The notes: generated by a model not told the origin, from the sequence alone. 64,000 bases of DNA from Serripes groenlandicus (GCA_031761405.1 JASEVX010000005.1:4831391-4895390); one strand, 5' to 3'. Positions 33,177 to 42,807 are shown, counted from the first letter of the stretch. Numbers and translations are program-made.

Positions 33177-33375
33177 ACACATTCCCACATACAAACATTG
33201 TATGGAACCTCTGCATCAGATGACTCCCTGCTCATGATGAGCAATTACACCCTTTGCAACAATGGTTGCATTAACTCTATTCAATAATTATATTTTATTT
33301 TTCGAGATTTTCCATATTTTAGCCACAATGTTTTCAAAGTGGTCTGCTTCAGATTTGTAGTGTGTGGGTTAGGGC
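33177..33375 (+). mobile_element. TTAA-MITE, old
   Basis: ACACATTCCCACATACAAAC to GTGTGTGGGTTAGGG. Confidence 0.72.
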
Positions 33376-33389
33376 AGAAGTCCAGATAA

Positions 33390-33570
33390 GGAGGCGTTTA
33401 CAGCTCTTTTCCCCACCATATCTCTCTTATTATCCAACCAAACCATATGTTGTGGGTACTCAAAAGAATCGTCTCAATGAGACGATTCTTTAGAGTACCC
33501 ACAACATAGGGTTAGCGGATAAAATAAGGATTTTAGAACAAGCAAAATGCTCTTTTTCTAGAGCTCTGGG
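33390..33570. mobile_element. Palindromic mini-element, copy 1
   Basis: Hairpin TATGTTGTGGGTACTC...GAGTACCCACAACATA (about 33446-33508) inside CATATCTCTCTTATTATCCA flanks shared with copy 2. One base is missing in the right arm. Confidence 0.82.
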
Positions 33571-33801
33571 TTAACCCTTTGCCTCATACAACAATTCTGC
33601 AGCAGACGACTTTGAACTTATTTTATCAAAACGTAGAAAATCTCCATAGTTGAATGGATAACCTATGACAAAAAGTGGAAAACATTGTGGCAAAAGGAGA
33701 AATTGCACATTTTGTGCAATTTCTTCTTTTGTCACTATGTTTTCAAAAAGCTGTCTGCTGCAGAGGCGTCAGCAAAGAGTCTATATGAGGGAAAGGGTTA
33801 A
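33571..33801 (-). mobile_element. TTAA-MITE, intact, next to exon donor
   Basis: 231 bp; hairpin GCACATTTTGTGC; ends 28 bp from the donor of the 33830-33996 exon. Confidence 0.92.
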
Positions 33802-33829
33802 GGGTTACAGACCGAATATGATAACATAC

Positions 33830-33996
33830 CTAGAACTAGAGCGTAGTTCTCGTAGATAGGTATTCAAATCTCCGCCTGGCCGCAATGTCTCATCGACGGA
33901 TGGGTCTGGTATCTTTTGATCGTCTATACTATGTAGAAACTTTAAAAATGCTTTGTTCTTATCGTCAGTAATGCTTGCATGCTCCTTATCATAGTC
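33830..33996 (-). CDS. KIAA2012-like gene, internal exon
   Basis: Acceptor TTTTACTTGTAG, donor TCTAG|GTATGT. Entry is phase 0 and exit phase 2, matching both neighbours. The 55 full codons begin DYDKEHASITDDKNKAFLKF and end LNTYLRELRSSS; the product is charged, likely helical and without recognised motifs. It is one uninterrupted frame between two good splice sites, with higher GC content than its surroundings. The donor lies 28 bp from the end of a complete TTAA-MITE (33571-33801). Confidence 0.75.
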
Positions 33997-34029
33997 CTAC
34001 AAGTAAAATGTGATTTTGTAAAATAAAAT

Positions 34030-34215
34030 AAGATAAGGAGGAGTGAGCTGGTCTTTTCCCATCCATATCTCTTTTATGACTCCACTAAACCCTATGTTGT
34101 GGGTACTCAAAAGAATCGTCTCACTGAGACGATTCTTTTGAGTACCCACAACATAGGCTTTTAGGGTCAAATAAGAATTTGGGGATGTAAAATACTCTTC
34201 TTATCTTGAGTTCTG
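34030..34215. mobile_element. Palindromic mini-element, copy 2
   Basis: CCTATGTTGTGGGTACTCAA...TTGAGTACCCACAACATAGG (34091-34157) is a perfect 33-bp-arm hairpin with a one-base centre. Confidence 0.85.
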
Positions 34216-34417
34216 AAGTAGTACTTGATAAAAAATTTGAGTTTCCAAAGATATTTCGATGCAAAACAAATTATATACAAAAAGAAACTTATCAGAATAC
34301 AAATATAATTTCAAGTCTTAAATCCAAGTAAAATTTGTTTGTAAATTTCTTTAATTTTTAATTTGTTGTTTTTAAACAAAGGTGTAACTGTTTAAATGAA
34401 ACAAATGATTTTTGATG

Positions 34418-34495
34418 TAGACAATATTGTAAGAAAAGTTGAAAGTGTAAATAATGAATAATTTCTCCTTTTCTCACAATGCTAACAACTGCATC
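34418..34495. mobile_element. TTAA-MITE fragment
   Basis: GACAATATTGTAAGAAAAG ... AATTTCTCCTTTTCTCACAATG; ends lost. Confidence 0.55.
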
Positions 34496-34614
34496 TAAAA
34501 ATCAAATTTGAAAAGAGTTTCAATGTTTTCCTCAGATATGCTAGAAGCAGATGTCTCTTAAAAATACCATATTAGGCAAATTGAAAACGGAAAAATTCAT
34601 CTTGGCATAATTAG

Positions 34615-34823
34615 TTAACCCTTTCCCACATACAACAAATCTGCAGCAGACTGCTTCGAAAACATCTGGATAAAAATATGGAAAACCTCTATAAATGTAA
34701 GTTAAATAATTAAATAGAGTTAAAAATATTGTGGCAAAAGGAGAAATTGTTCGTTATGAGCAACTTCTCCTTATGCCACAATGTTTTAAAAAGTCCTCTG
34801 CTACAGAAGCAAAATCATATTAA
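34615..34823 (-). mobile_element. TTAA-MITE
   Basis: TTAACCCTTTCCCACATACAAC; core GAAATTGTTCGTTATGAGCAAC; end A shortened, shares TTAA with the next copy. Confidence 0.85.
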
Positions 34824-35021
34824 TCACTTTCTAACATACAATTAACATACATCAGACAATTTTGAAAACACCCATGCAAAAATATGGAAAATCTCTTTAA
34901 ATGAAAATGCAATTATTGAATACTAAGGCAAAGGCAGAATTTATTTTTTAGAAGAGTAATTTTTTATGCCACTTTGTTTTCCAAAAATGTCTGCTGTTTC
35001 TGCATGATGGAAACGGATAAA
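34820..35021 (-). mobile_element. TTAA-MITE, old, back-to-back
   Basis: TTAATCACTTTCTAACATACAA to GATGGAAACGGATAA. Confidence 0.72.
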
Positions 35022-35195
35022 GTAAGATCTTTCAAATCTTTGGCATGGCAAAACAAGTTAACAGTGTAAAAGCCATCACAAGTTCAAGTTACAGATCATT
35101 TGAATTACAAAACAGGACTGGTACCGTACATTTAAATTGTCAATTGGTTTGCTAAGACTTTTAAGATGAAAGTAATTCCCTTCTTGGCGCTAAGG

Positions 35196-35285
35196 GTGGT
35201 ACCAGTAGTTGTCCTTACCCAGGACATGCTGTGACATAACAAACAATTGTTGAAAGCGGTGTTAAACACAAATGAAGCGAACATG
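35196..35285 (+). mobile_element. SINE tail fragment
   Basis: ACCAGTAGTTGTCCTTACCC, TGACATAACAAACAATTG and TTGAAAGCGGTGTTAAACAC. Confidence 0.78.
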
Positions 35286-35442
35286 ACACAGAATCTAAAA
35301 TGTTTCATATGCAATCAATAAAGGCATGGAAACCCCTGGGGACAATAAATCAAGGAGGTTTTTATCAGTAAACACAGAAGACTGTCAATGACTGATCAAT
35401 AATCACATCTATCAAATATTGATTCTACGCTGCTTGTTTCTT

Positions 35443-35800
35443 TTAACCTTTTCCTTCATATAGACGCTTTCTGATGCCTCTGCAGTAGATGGCTTTTTGA
35501 AAACATAGTGACAAATGAAGAAATTGCACCGAACGTGCAATTTCTCCTTTTGCCACAATGTTTTCCACTTTTTGTCATAGGTTATCCATTCAATTATAGA
35601 GATTTTCTTACAACAAACTACAGCAGACCACGTTAAAACACTTAGGCAGAAACAGAAAAAAATCTCTATTAATGAAAATATAGTTATTGAATAGAGTTGT
35701 GAAAGGAGAAATTGCTCAATATGTGCAATTCTCCTAGTACCACAATGTTTTGAAAAGTTGTATGCTGCAGATGCTTTAAAATGTGTCGTCGGCAAGAGGA
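35443..35800. mobile_element. Chimera of two TTAA-MITEs
   Basis: 35443-35610 is a + copy (TTAACCTTTTCCTTCATATAG, A-type hairpin) that switches at GATTTTCTTACAACAAAC into a - copy (CTACAGCAGACC to GCTGCAGATGC) ending near 35800. Confidence 0.8.
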
Positions 35801-35808
35801 ACATATTA

Positions 35809-36008
35809 TTTAACCCTTTCCCAAATACAGATGCTTTCTGTTGCCTCTGCAGCAGACAACTTTTGAAAACATTGTGACAAATGGAGAAATTGTTCCATTC
35901 GGCACAATGATTTCAACTCTTATTAATAATTATACCTCCATTTATAGAGAGTATAGTATGTTTTCAAAGTTGTCTGCTTCAGATTTGTTGTATGTGGGAA
36001 AGGGTTAA
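35809..36008 (+). mobile_element. TTAA-MITE, one hairpin arm lost
   Basis: TTAACCCTTTCCCAAATACAG to GTATGTGGGAAAGGGTTAA. Confidence 0.87.
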
Positions 36009-36292
36009 CTTGTTTGCTCATCACATACCCTACTTCGGAGCATTTCTGTTGGCTCATTGACATGACATTCTCCTAACTACCTTTATAACAGTACAAGCAA
36101 TTCATCTCTCTCCCTTGTGTAAAAACATCTTTTTACACTTAATCGTGTCTATTTCATTGAATGATCATTTTCAGTATTTGTGTTCCTGTCAAAACTTTCG
36201 GAACTACTTAGATTAATGGAAAATTTATTAACAGAATTAGCTAAAGATCTGTCCAATTTACAGTAACTTTCTACAAAGATCATAATAATCAA

Positions 36293-36472
36293 GATATCCC
36301 TTTCCAACATACAGGCACCTCTGCAGCAGACAACCTAATCATTATGAGCAATTTCTATTTTTGCCATAATGTTTACAACGTTTTACAATAATTATTCTTT
36401 CCTTTATAAAGATCTCCTAGATGTTATTCTCAAAGTTGTCTACTGCAGAATTGTTCTATGTGGAACGGATTA
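36293..36472 (+). mobile_element. TTAA-MITE next to exon donor
   Basis: ATCCCTTTCCAACATACAGG to GTGGAACGGATTAA; ends 23 bp from the donor of the 36496-36879 exon. Confidence 0.75.
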
Positions 36473-36495
36473 ACATTCACAGATGCTATTTTTAC

Positions 36496-36879
36496 CTGAT
36501 CTCCAAAGTTCAAAACAGACATAGCCAGTCTTCCCATAGTCCCGAGTTTAAGACTCAAATCTATCAGTTCTTGTCCCGCAGGACGTCTGATATGGGCATA
36601 CTTTGGTTGTAAACTGTATCTATCTTGTTCTTCCTCCTCGTCCGAATCGTCTTCGTCATCCGAAGGAGCTACGTACAACTGGAGAGCACCTTTACGGGTT
36701 GTGTAAGTTTTGGGTATATGACCAGAGTCTGTATGTGTTGCATGTGTGTCTTTGGTTCTCTTCGTTGTGGCATATGACAGTGCTGTTGACCGACCTGACC
36801 TGGAACCAACTGTAACACCATGGTGATGGGAGTCCTGGTCAATTTCTGGTAGGCCTAAGGTATGCTCTCTGTCATGATG
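36496..36879 (-). CDS. KIAA2012-like gene, internal exon with TRKGAL segment
   Basis: Acceptor TTTTATCTTTTTCAG ends at 36880 and donor CAG|GTAAAA starts at 36495; 128 codons, phase 0 at both ends. The exon encodes, in order, a His/Asp-rich stretch, a Ser/Thr/Arg-rich stretch, SGHIPKTYTTRKGALQLYVA, a strongly acidic run (DDEDDSDEEEEQD) and ELIDLSLKLGTMGRLAMSVL near the end. The basic TRKGAL block followed by acid residues and a Leu-patterned helix parallels the N-terminal region of KIAA2012. Low-complexity acidic sequence suggests a disordered linker. No enzyme motif is visible. A TTAA-MITE ends 23 bp past the donor. Confidence 0.8.
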
Positions 36880-36897
36880 CTGAAAAAGATAAAACAA

Positions 36898-37380
36898 AAA
36901 GATAGGGTCATCATAAATCCAAGCCTACAATGAAACTAAAAGTGTATATAAAACACTATGCGTCAAAGCATATCGAGGGCTGGGCGTGAAACGGTTGTAA
37001 CTAAAATTGGTATTTTTTTACCTAGGAATCACCTCACCATAAGGTCTTTAAAAGCGTTAAATCATTTTTATTGGTAAATAATGGAAATTTAGGTACCATT
37101 GTTTACAAAGGGGTCAAAATTGCCGTTAAACTAGGGTTTTCAAAATAGGCTTTTAGTTACAACTGTTTCACGCCAAGCCCGCGATATGCTTGTCCAAAGT
37201 GGAGCATAACTTTGGTTAAAAAGTTGGACGTAAAAATAAAACACTACAGGGAAAAAATATAGATCTGCGTCAGTTTTAGGCCCAGTTCCTGTATGGTACC
37301 GTTCCTGTATAGACAAAATCTTGGTATATGCAATTTATAAGCTACATGGCATGTTTTAAAAAGAACAAATAATGCAATTC
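36898..37380. other. Intronic sequence upstream of the 36496-36879 exon
   Basis: CGAGGGCTGGGCGTGAAACGGTTGTAACTA (36972) is roughly mirrored at 37144-37185 (TAGTTACAACTGTTTCACGCC), an inverted repeat of about 30-bp arms around a 150-bp loop. Confidence 0.6.
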
Positions 37381-37384
37381 ATCA

Positions 37385-37432
37385 TCCTCGGTACCTAGGC
37401 TATTCATAACATATTTCCTGGGCACCGAGGAT
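37385..37432. repeat. CCTCGGTACC palindromic motif, copy 1
   Basis: CCTCGGTACCTAGGCTATTC...CCTGGGCACCGAGG; related to copies at 37909 and 38443. Confidence 0.75.
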
Positions 37433-37744
37433 GGCAATTTCATAAGCCCCACCAACTTCTTTGAAGTAGCAAAATGCAAAGCGACGTTACGCAACATAGT
37501 TTTCCTTTTATGATACACAAGTATCTATTATTACTTTTAAGACAGAAAAAATGACAAATTATACACATTCAAAAGTTTTTAATAAACGAAATAGCGCAAT
37601 TAACACATTACATACAATTTATGAATGGCATAAGAATAACTGTACGTTTAAGTAGGTCTACCACGTTTTGATGACGTGTCATCGTATTTCAATGACGTCA
37701 TATTACCATAATTAATGTTGGGGCTCTAACTTCTTCATGCTCCC

Positions 37745-37887
37745 TGGTTAGTTACCACAGGTATTTGTATCGGTTGATAAATTTACGCCCCTATATAGTG
37801 TATCCTTAACATAAGGATAGTAATATAGTGACGTTATCTATGAATAATATCGACCGATACAAACACCTGTGTTAGTTAGGCCTACTA
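37745..37887. mobile_element. Hairpin MITE, about 140 bp
   Basis: CACAGGTATTTGTATCGGTTGAT at the left mirrors ATCGACCGATACAAACACCTGTG at the right, bounded by GTTAGTTA on both sides. Confidence 0.78.
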
Positions 37888-37908
37888 TGGAAAGACCGTG
37901 TCGTGCGC

Positions 37909-37970
37909 CGATCATCGGTCCCCAGGCTATTCATAAAATATATGTTATGAATAGCCTGGGTACCGAGGAC
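37909..37970. repeat. CCTCGGTACC palindromic motif, copy 2
   Basis: CCCAGGCTATTCATAA / TTATGAATAGCCTGGG perfect 16-bp arms, then ACCGAGGAC. Confidence 0.85.
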
Positions 37971-38442
37971 GATTATTTGCGAACTCATGGAAACAGAAAT
38001 CAGGGATAAAATAATGACCCATATGGAAAGTAACAATCTATTCACCAGCCATCAGCACGGATTTAGAAAAAGGCAAATCATGTGTCACTCAACTCTTAGA
38101 AGTTCTTGATGACTGGACTGAATTAACCGATAAACAAAACCAAATAAATGCAATCTACCTCGATTTCCAAAAAGCTTTTGACACTGTCCCACACCTAAGA
38201 TTAATATCAAAATTAAAAAGTAACAGGCATCAAAACGAAAACAAAGAGTTGTGCTAAATGAGGCCAGTTCAAATTGGACATCAGTGACAAGCGGAATACC
38301 CCAAGGCAGTGTATTGGGCCCTATTCTGTTCACCATCTATATAAACGATCTACCAGACATAGTAATAAACACGACAAAACTGTTTAATTGCAGACGACAC
38401 AAAAATATATCCTGTCATCAAAAACGATAAAGACATTCAAAC
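37971..38442 (+). pseudogene. LINE-type reverse transcriptase fragment, frameshifted
   Basis: Translated pieces in different frames read HQHGFRK, YLDFQKAFDTVPH (about 38154-38192), [20 protein letters not shown] (about 38289-38350) and ADDTKIY: the RT core of a non-LTR retrotransposon (Jockey/CR1/L2-like layout). Several frameshifts and a stop break it; a stretch between PH and GIPQ is short. No endonuclease domain or tail seen. Flanked by direct repeats (37945-37970, 38443-38469). Confidence 0.8.
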
Positions 38443-38468
38443 TTATGAATAGCCTGGGTACCAAGGAT

Positions 38469-39583
38469 GCGGTGCGCCATGCGTTTTGCGAATTGCAAAA
38501 TGCACTATACTGTTTGCTAAATTATCTTTGCGTTTATATGCAAAATGCTTTTTGCTGCATTTTGTAATTGGGTTAATGTTGTATGCGATTAACCTTCCGC
38601 TAAGTATTTTATGTGGAATGCTTTATGTGAAATGCGTTATGTGAAATGCTTTGCTTTATGTGAAATGCTTTGCTTTATGTGAAATGCTTTATGTGAAATG
38701 TCTATTTCGAGCAGGGAAACCTAGCAATTAGTGAATCGTTGTTAAACAAGAAATCATTCCATGAAATATCCAAGACGGACCATATGGAAAGCTTTCAAGA
38801 CATACTAATTAGTGATACATCACTTCCCAAAAGCCTACACTAGTTGAGAAAAAGGAACAGCTATTTGAAAGAATCATACAGTTTGGAAAAAGTAGATAAG
38901 TTCTGAGTTTTGGCGCGCCATGCGTTTTGCGAAATGCACTATGATGTTTGCTAAATACTTTTTGCGTTATGAGAAATGATTGTTAGCTAAATATGCCTTT
39001 TGCGTTATGCAAAATGCTCTATGCAATATGACTTTCGTTATTTGTTGTATGTGGAATGCTTCATGGGAAAAACCTATTTCCAGTTCAGGGCCACCTAGAG
39101 ATTAGAGAATGCTTGATAAACATGGAATCATTCCATGTAATATCCTAGACGGACGATATGGAAAGCTTTGAAGACATAATTAATACACTACTTCCGAAAA
39201 GCCTACACTAGTTAAGAAATAGCAGAAGCTATTTGAAAGAATCATACAGTTTGGAAAAGGTAGATACGTTCTGAGTTTTGACGCGCCATGCGTTTTGCGT
39301 TTTGCGAAATGCATTATGTTGTTTGCTAATTGCCAAAATTGCGTTATGAGAAATGTTTTTTCCTAAAAGCGTTTTGCCGTATTCGAAAAGGTCTATGCGA
39401 TATGCCTTTTGTTTTATGTTTTATGGGAAATGCCTATTTCCAGTTCAGGGCCACCTATCAATTAGCGAATGCATGTAAAATAAGAAATCATTCTATGAAA
39501 TATCCGAAAGGGACGATATGGAAATATTTGAAGACAAAGTAATATATTACAGTTTGGAAAAGGTAGATAGGGTCTAGATTTTA
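38469..39583. repeat. Tandem repeat, three units of about 300-440 bp
   Basis: Units start at 38469, 38910 and 39280 with GCGCCATGCGTTTTGCG, followed by TTATGNGAAATGC arrays, GGGCCACCTA, GACGGACGATATGGAAAGC and CAGTTTGGAAAAGGTAGAT. Unit 1 holds an extra local expansion of TTTATGTGAAATGC (38600-38700). Confidence 0.9.
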
Positions 39584-39649
39584 GCAAAAGCTTTACGTAT
39601 TGCGCATTTTTCGTTTCACAATTCGCAAAGCGCATGTCGCCGGCTTGCC

Positions 39650-40008
39650 ATATGTATCATTGAACTGAACAGTGTGGTACACTTCTAGTTGTATTTAAGT
39701 ACAGTTCCACATAAACATTGCTACATGTGGGTCAACGGATTTCGATGAAATTTAACACACATACTAGCCATGGAACCGATACTACAGCTTTACATTTATT
39801 TTTTCAGAATACTTCATCTAGTTGCTATGGCAACCAAACATGTGTTAAAGGGGGTCATATTTTGTCCAAAAGGTTTTCTTCGCAACCAGATATAAGACAA
39901 GCCAAAATATAAATGGCGTGAAGAAAATTTCTTTAATAGGAAAGGTTTACCCTTCATAAAAAAAGTATAACTTAAAGCATATGGCAATTGAAAATAATAT
40001 AGAAAAAG
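39650..40008. other. Sequence with no recognised feature
   Basis: Nothing firm; the last 100 bp are AT-rich. Confidence 0.35.
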
Positions 40009-40121
40009 GAGCAAAAGTGGTAGATCTGAAGACAGTTTCCTTTTAGTAAAAGGCATATTATGATAGATTTCGATCACTTTTCGTCTGCTGCACACATTTG
40101 TTGTATGTGGGAGAGTGTTAA
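40009..40121 (+). mobile_element. TTAA-MITE right-end fragment
   Basis: TTTTCGTCTGCTGCACACATTTG to GTATGTGGGAGAGTGTTAA. Confidence 0.65.
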
Positions 40122-40175
40122 ATGACCGTCAGAAAATAACGGACAATAACAAGCCCGGTTATGAATGCCCAAGCC

Positions 40176-40470
40176 GAGCCCCGGTAGCTCAGTCGGTAGC
40201 GACGCGGGCTATCAATCCAGGGGTTGTGAGTTCGAATCCCGGCTCGGCCAACTTTCTTTCCGACGATTGACAAAAGTCAATGCGACATGCGTCATTCGTC
40301 TTCCACCAAAGGGCTAAGTCTATGTGGAAAAGCAGCCAGTTGCTTGGGAAGATTGTTGTGTGGAGTACTGGTGTGAGAAAACCAGGAAATGCATGAGTAG
40401 GTGAACTGGCCACCGTGATATAACTGAGAAATTGTTAAAAACGGCGTTAAACCCCATTCAATCAATATGA
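40176..40470 (+). mobile_element. tRNA-derived SINE, full
   Basis: CCCCGGTAGCTCAGTCGGTAG and GAGTTCGAATCCCGGC are intact box A and box B; tail TTGTTAAAAACGGCGTTAAAC then (CAAT)n. Confidence 0.92.
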
Positions 40471-40498
40471 ATGCCCAACGCTTACTGATTCCTCAATA

Positions 40499-40600
40499 TT
40501 AACCCTTTCCCACATGCAAAATATCTGCAGCAGACGACGATGACACTATGGAAAAGGTATGATAAATATAGTTTAAAACATTTAATCACTTCTTTAGAGA
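40499..40600 (-). mobile_element. TTAA-MITE left fragment
   Basis: TTAACCCTTTCCCACATGCA, CTGCAGCAGACGACG; remainder absent. Confidence 0.72.
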
Positions 40601-40684
40601 AATATGGAAAATCTTTAAAGATGATAATTTAGTATTGGAAAGAGTTTAAAACACTATTACACAACATATATAGTCTGTAAAAAT

Positions 40685-40738
40685 AGTTTGTTAATTCAGA
40701 GACATATACATATAAACTGTATTTATATGTCTCTGGTT
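40685..40738. repeat. Short hairpin
   Basis: TTAATTCAGAGACATATACA mirrors TATATGTCTCTGGTTAA. Confidence 0.7.
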
Positions 40739-40794
40739 AATCCCGAAGAAAGCTAGCTAGTGCCGTATTATCGAATCATAGAAAGCTTCATTTG

Positions 40795-42056
40795 TATCAT
40801 TATAGTACAAGAGAAAGTTGATGCAACGCATCAATGTCGCCGGAAATGCATACTGCAGTTATGCATAACACTTACATTATAGTAGTTGAATAAACAGTTA
40901 TCAACTGAGGGGCATATTGGAACATCAGGGGCGAGGTCAAGTGAAAATGTATCATAACTTGCATTGTTTTGTCAACGAAGTGAATGATAATTGAAGCCTT
41001 TCATTGTTTATGATCAATCTCCATTCCAAAGTAGGTTGACCATACACACAGCCAACTAATTATTGATCATACACAGTAATGGAAATGAGTAATCTTGACA
41101 ATTATGTATACAGTGCTTTCATTAAGGAATAATTATAAGATTTGTAAATTCCACATACACTTTTCAAGATGTTTGTCAGAATATTTGAATTCTATCATTA
41201 TCAATAAAACCACAAAACACTCATGTTTTAAAATTATATTATGATGAGCGCCCTTGTGTCAGTGATGCATAACAATATGCAGATCGGAAGCAATATGCCT
41301 TTAAGGAATTTAATGACACATTTAAAATTGTCAAGGACGAAATAATTTTGTACGAAAGACCCGATTCGTGACCTACATTCTTCTTCGCAGATGTGTCGTT
41401 CTTGAAACTCTCTTTATAGGCAGAGAGTGTTCGTTCAAAGTCATTTTTCTGTTAAAACCAGTTTTTATCTCGGTTTGTTCTTTTCTTCATTTGTTTCGAA
41501 CCAAATAAACATTTTAAATCACCTATAATTTACTATTTGTAAGTGAGTGTAAAGAGCGGCTCTCTGCAAAGGAGATTGATCTACGCAGTTGGTATTCGCG
41601 AGTCACGCGATCAACAGTTTTAGCTTAGAAACAGTTCATATTTTAGATATACATGGATAAACATTATAAAATGAATTCCTCACAAATCAAGACATCTCTT
41701 TGAACATGAAAATAACATTCAGTAAGTTAAGATTGCTATTTTTAAGGAGAATTCGACGTGATTTTTACTTGATATTGACACATAACAGTCTGCTTGCTGC
41801 AAGTCTCATGGGGACGGTTTTGTCTTCGTAAATAAAACCCAAAAAAAGAGATGCTAGTCAAAATAAAGAAACTACTAATACTTAAAACATCGGAATATTT
41901 ATTTCATTTTAGATGTGTCATAACTTAGTGTTTTTAAACAAACGCAATTGTAATATGTTCAAGACATTTAAATTTGTTTTTTTCTAATAATAACTCCTCC
42001 TCCCATGTGATTTCCGAAAACCTATTAAAAATAATAATTTGCTTCTGCCCGGCGAC
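40795..42056 (+). mobile_element. Helitron-like non-autonomous element, copy 1
   Basis: Long match to 52548-54063 and to two blocks of copy 3. The 3' end reads CCTATTAAAAATA...TTCTGCCCGGCGACTAAT; the hairpin before CTAAT is damaged here (AATTTGCTTC). No coding capacity seen. The class is inferred from a terminal hairpin next to CTAA and lack of TIRs. Confidence 0.5.
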
Positions 42057-42058
42057 TA

Positions 42059-42059
<1 letters not shown>

Positions 42060-42095
<36 letters not shown>

Positions 42096-42106
42096 TTATT
42101 ATTGCT
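42060..42106. repeat. (ATT)n microsatellite
   Basis: About 15 ATT/TTA units with one AGT interruption. Confidence 0.95.
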
Positions 42107-42364
42107 TTGTATGCTATGGACATGCATTTAAAATCGGTATATTTTTAATTGTGAATATATACATGTAGGCCTACTTGCAACATGTAGGGCGGCGTTCACG
42201 ATCTCGCTGTATATATAGTTTTCCATTCTATATCCATTATTTAAAGGCCATGACTTACGCTTATTCAGTGAATCGTTTAATTTTTTTGTTTTTGAAGTGA
42301 AATTCACTTTAACTGATCGAGGATACACTCGTGTCTGTTTTCAGTACCTGGTAATCAATGAAAG

Positions 42365-42618
42365 CGACCCCCCGCGATAAAAACCAACATTGTAGACTCT
42401 GCGTAAAGTATCGAACCGGATCAGCTAAAGCATGCCGCGCAGGCTAACCCGAACATACACGTTTCGCCTCCTGTGGATTTTCTGTTTCAGGAATCATAAC
42501 TCTATTCCCCTGAGGAGGAATGTGTCGGCCCGGATTAGCCGGCGCAGACTGCAAAGGCTGATCTGTGTCGATACATTGCGCAGAGTCCATAATGTTGGTT
42601 TTCTCGCGGGACGGCTCG
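42365..42618. mobile_element. GAGCCG palindromic MITE, copy 2
   Basis: AACCAACATTGTAGACTCTG / GCAGAGTCCATAATGTTGG arms, inner GCGCAGACTGCAAAGGCTG; left terminus eroded. Confidence 0.87.
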
Positions 42619-42807
42619 ATTAGTGGGTTGTGTTTGTTTATTCTTGAATGTTGAACCCCTAAGAAACAACCTAGAACAATTTCACAGACAAATGTGGCAC
42701 TGTATTTACCCGATAATTGGGGATTTGAAATGAAAAATGTTTATCATAAAATGTCTTCAATAGAAAGAGTCTAAAAGTATGCAGAGACGTTTCTGTATTA
42801 TGCCATT

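Noticed and set aside
1093..36472. A CRISPR array, because of regularly recurring short palindromic repeats
   Set aside because: Spacing is irregular, units are 230-bp elements in both orientations with TTAA flanks, and the context is a eukaryotic gene with introns.
18854..36496. MITEs as introners that created these introns
   Set aside because: MITE ends stop 14-35 bp short of the splice sites and the introns contain much other sequence, so the elements do not define the intron borders.
37745..37887. Origin of replication or regulatory cruciform
   Set aside because: Structure and flanks fit a small hairpin transposon; nothing supports a replication role.
42128..42328. Minus-strand exon of the KIAA2012-like gene
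   Set aside because: Short open frame inside AT-rich sequence, without paired splice sites or resemblance to the expected segment.
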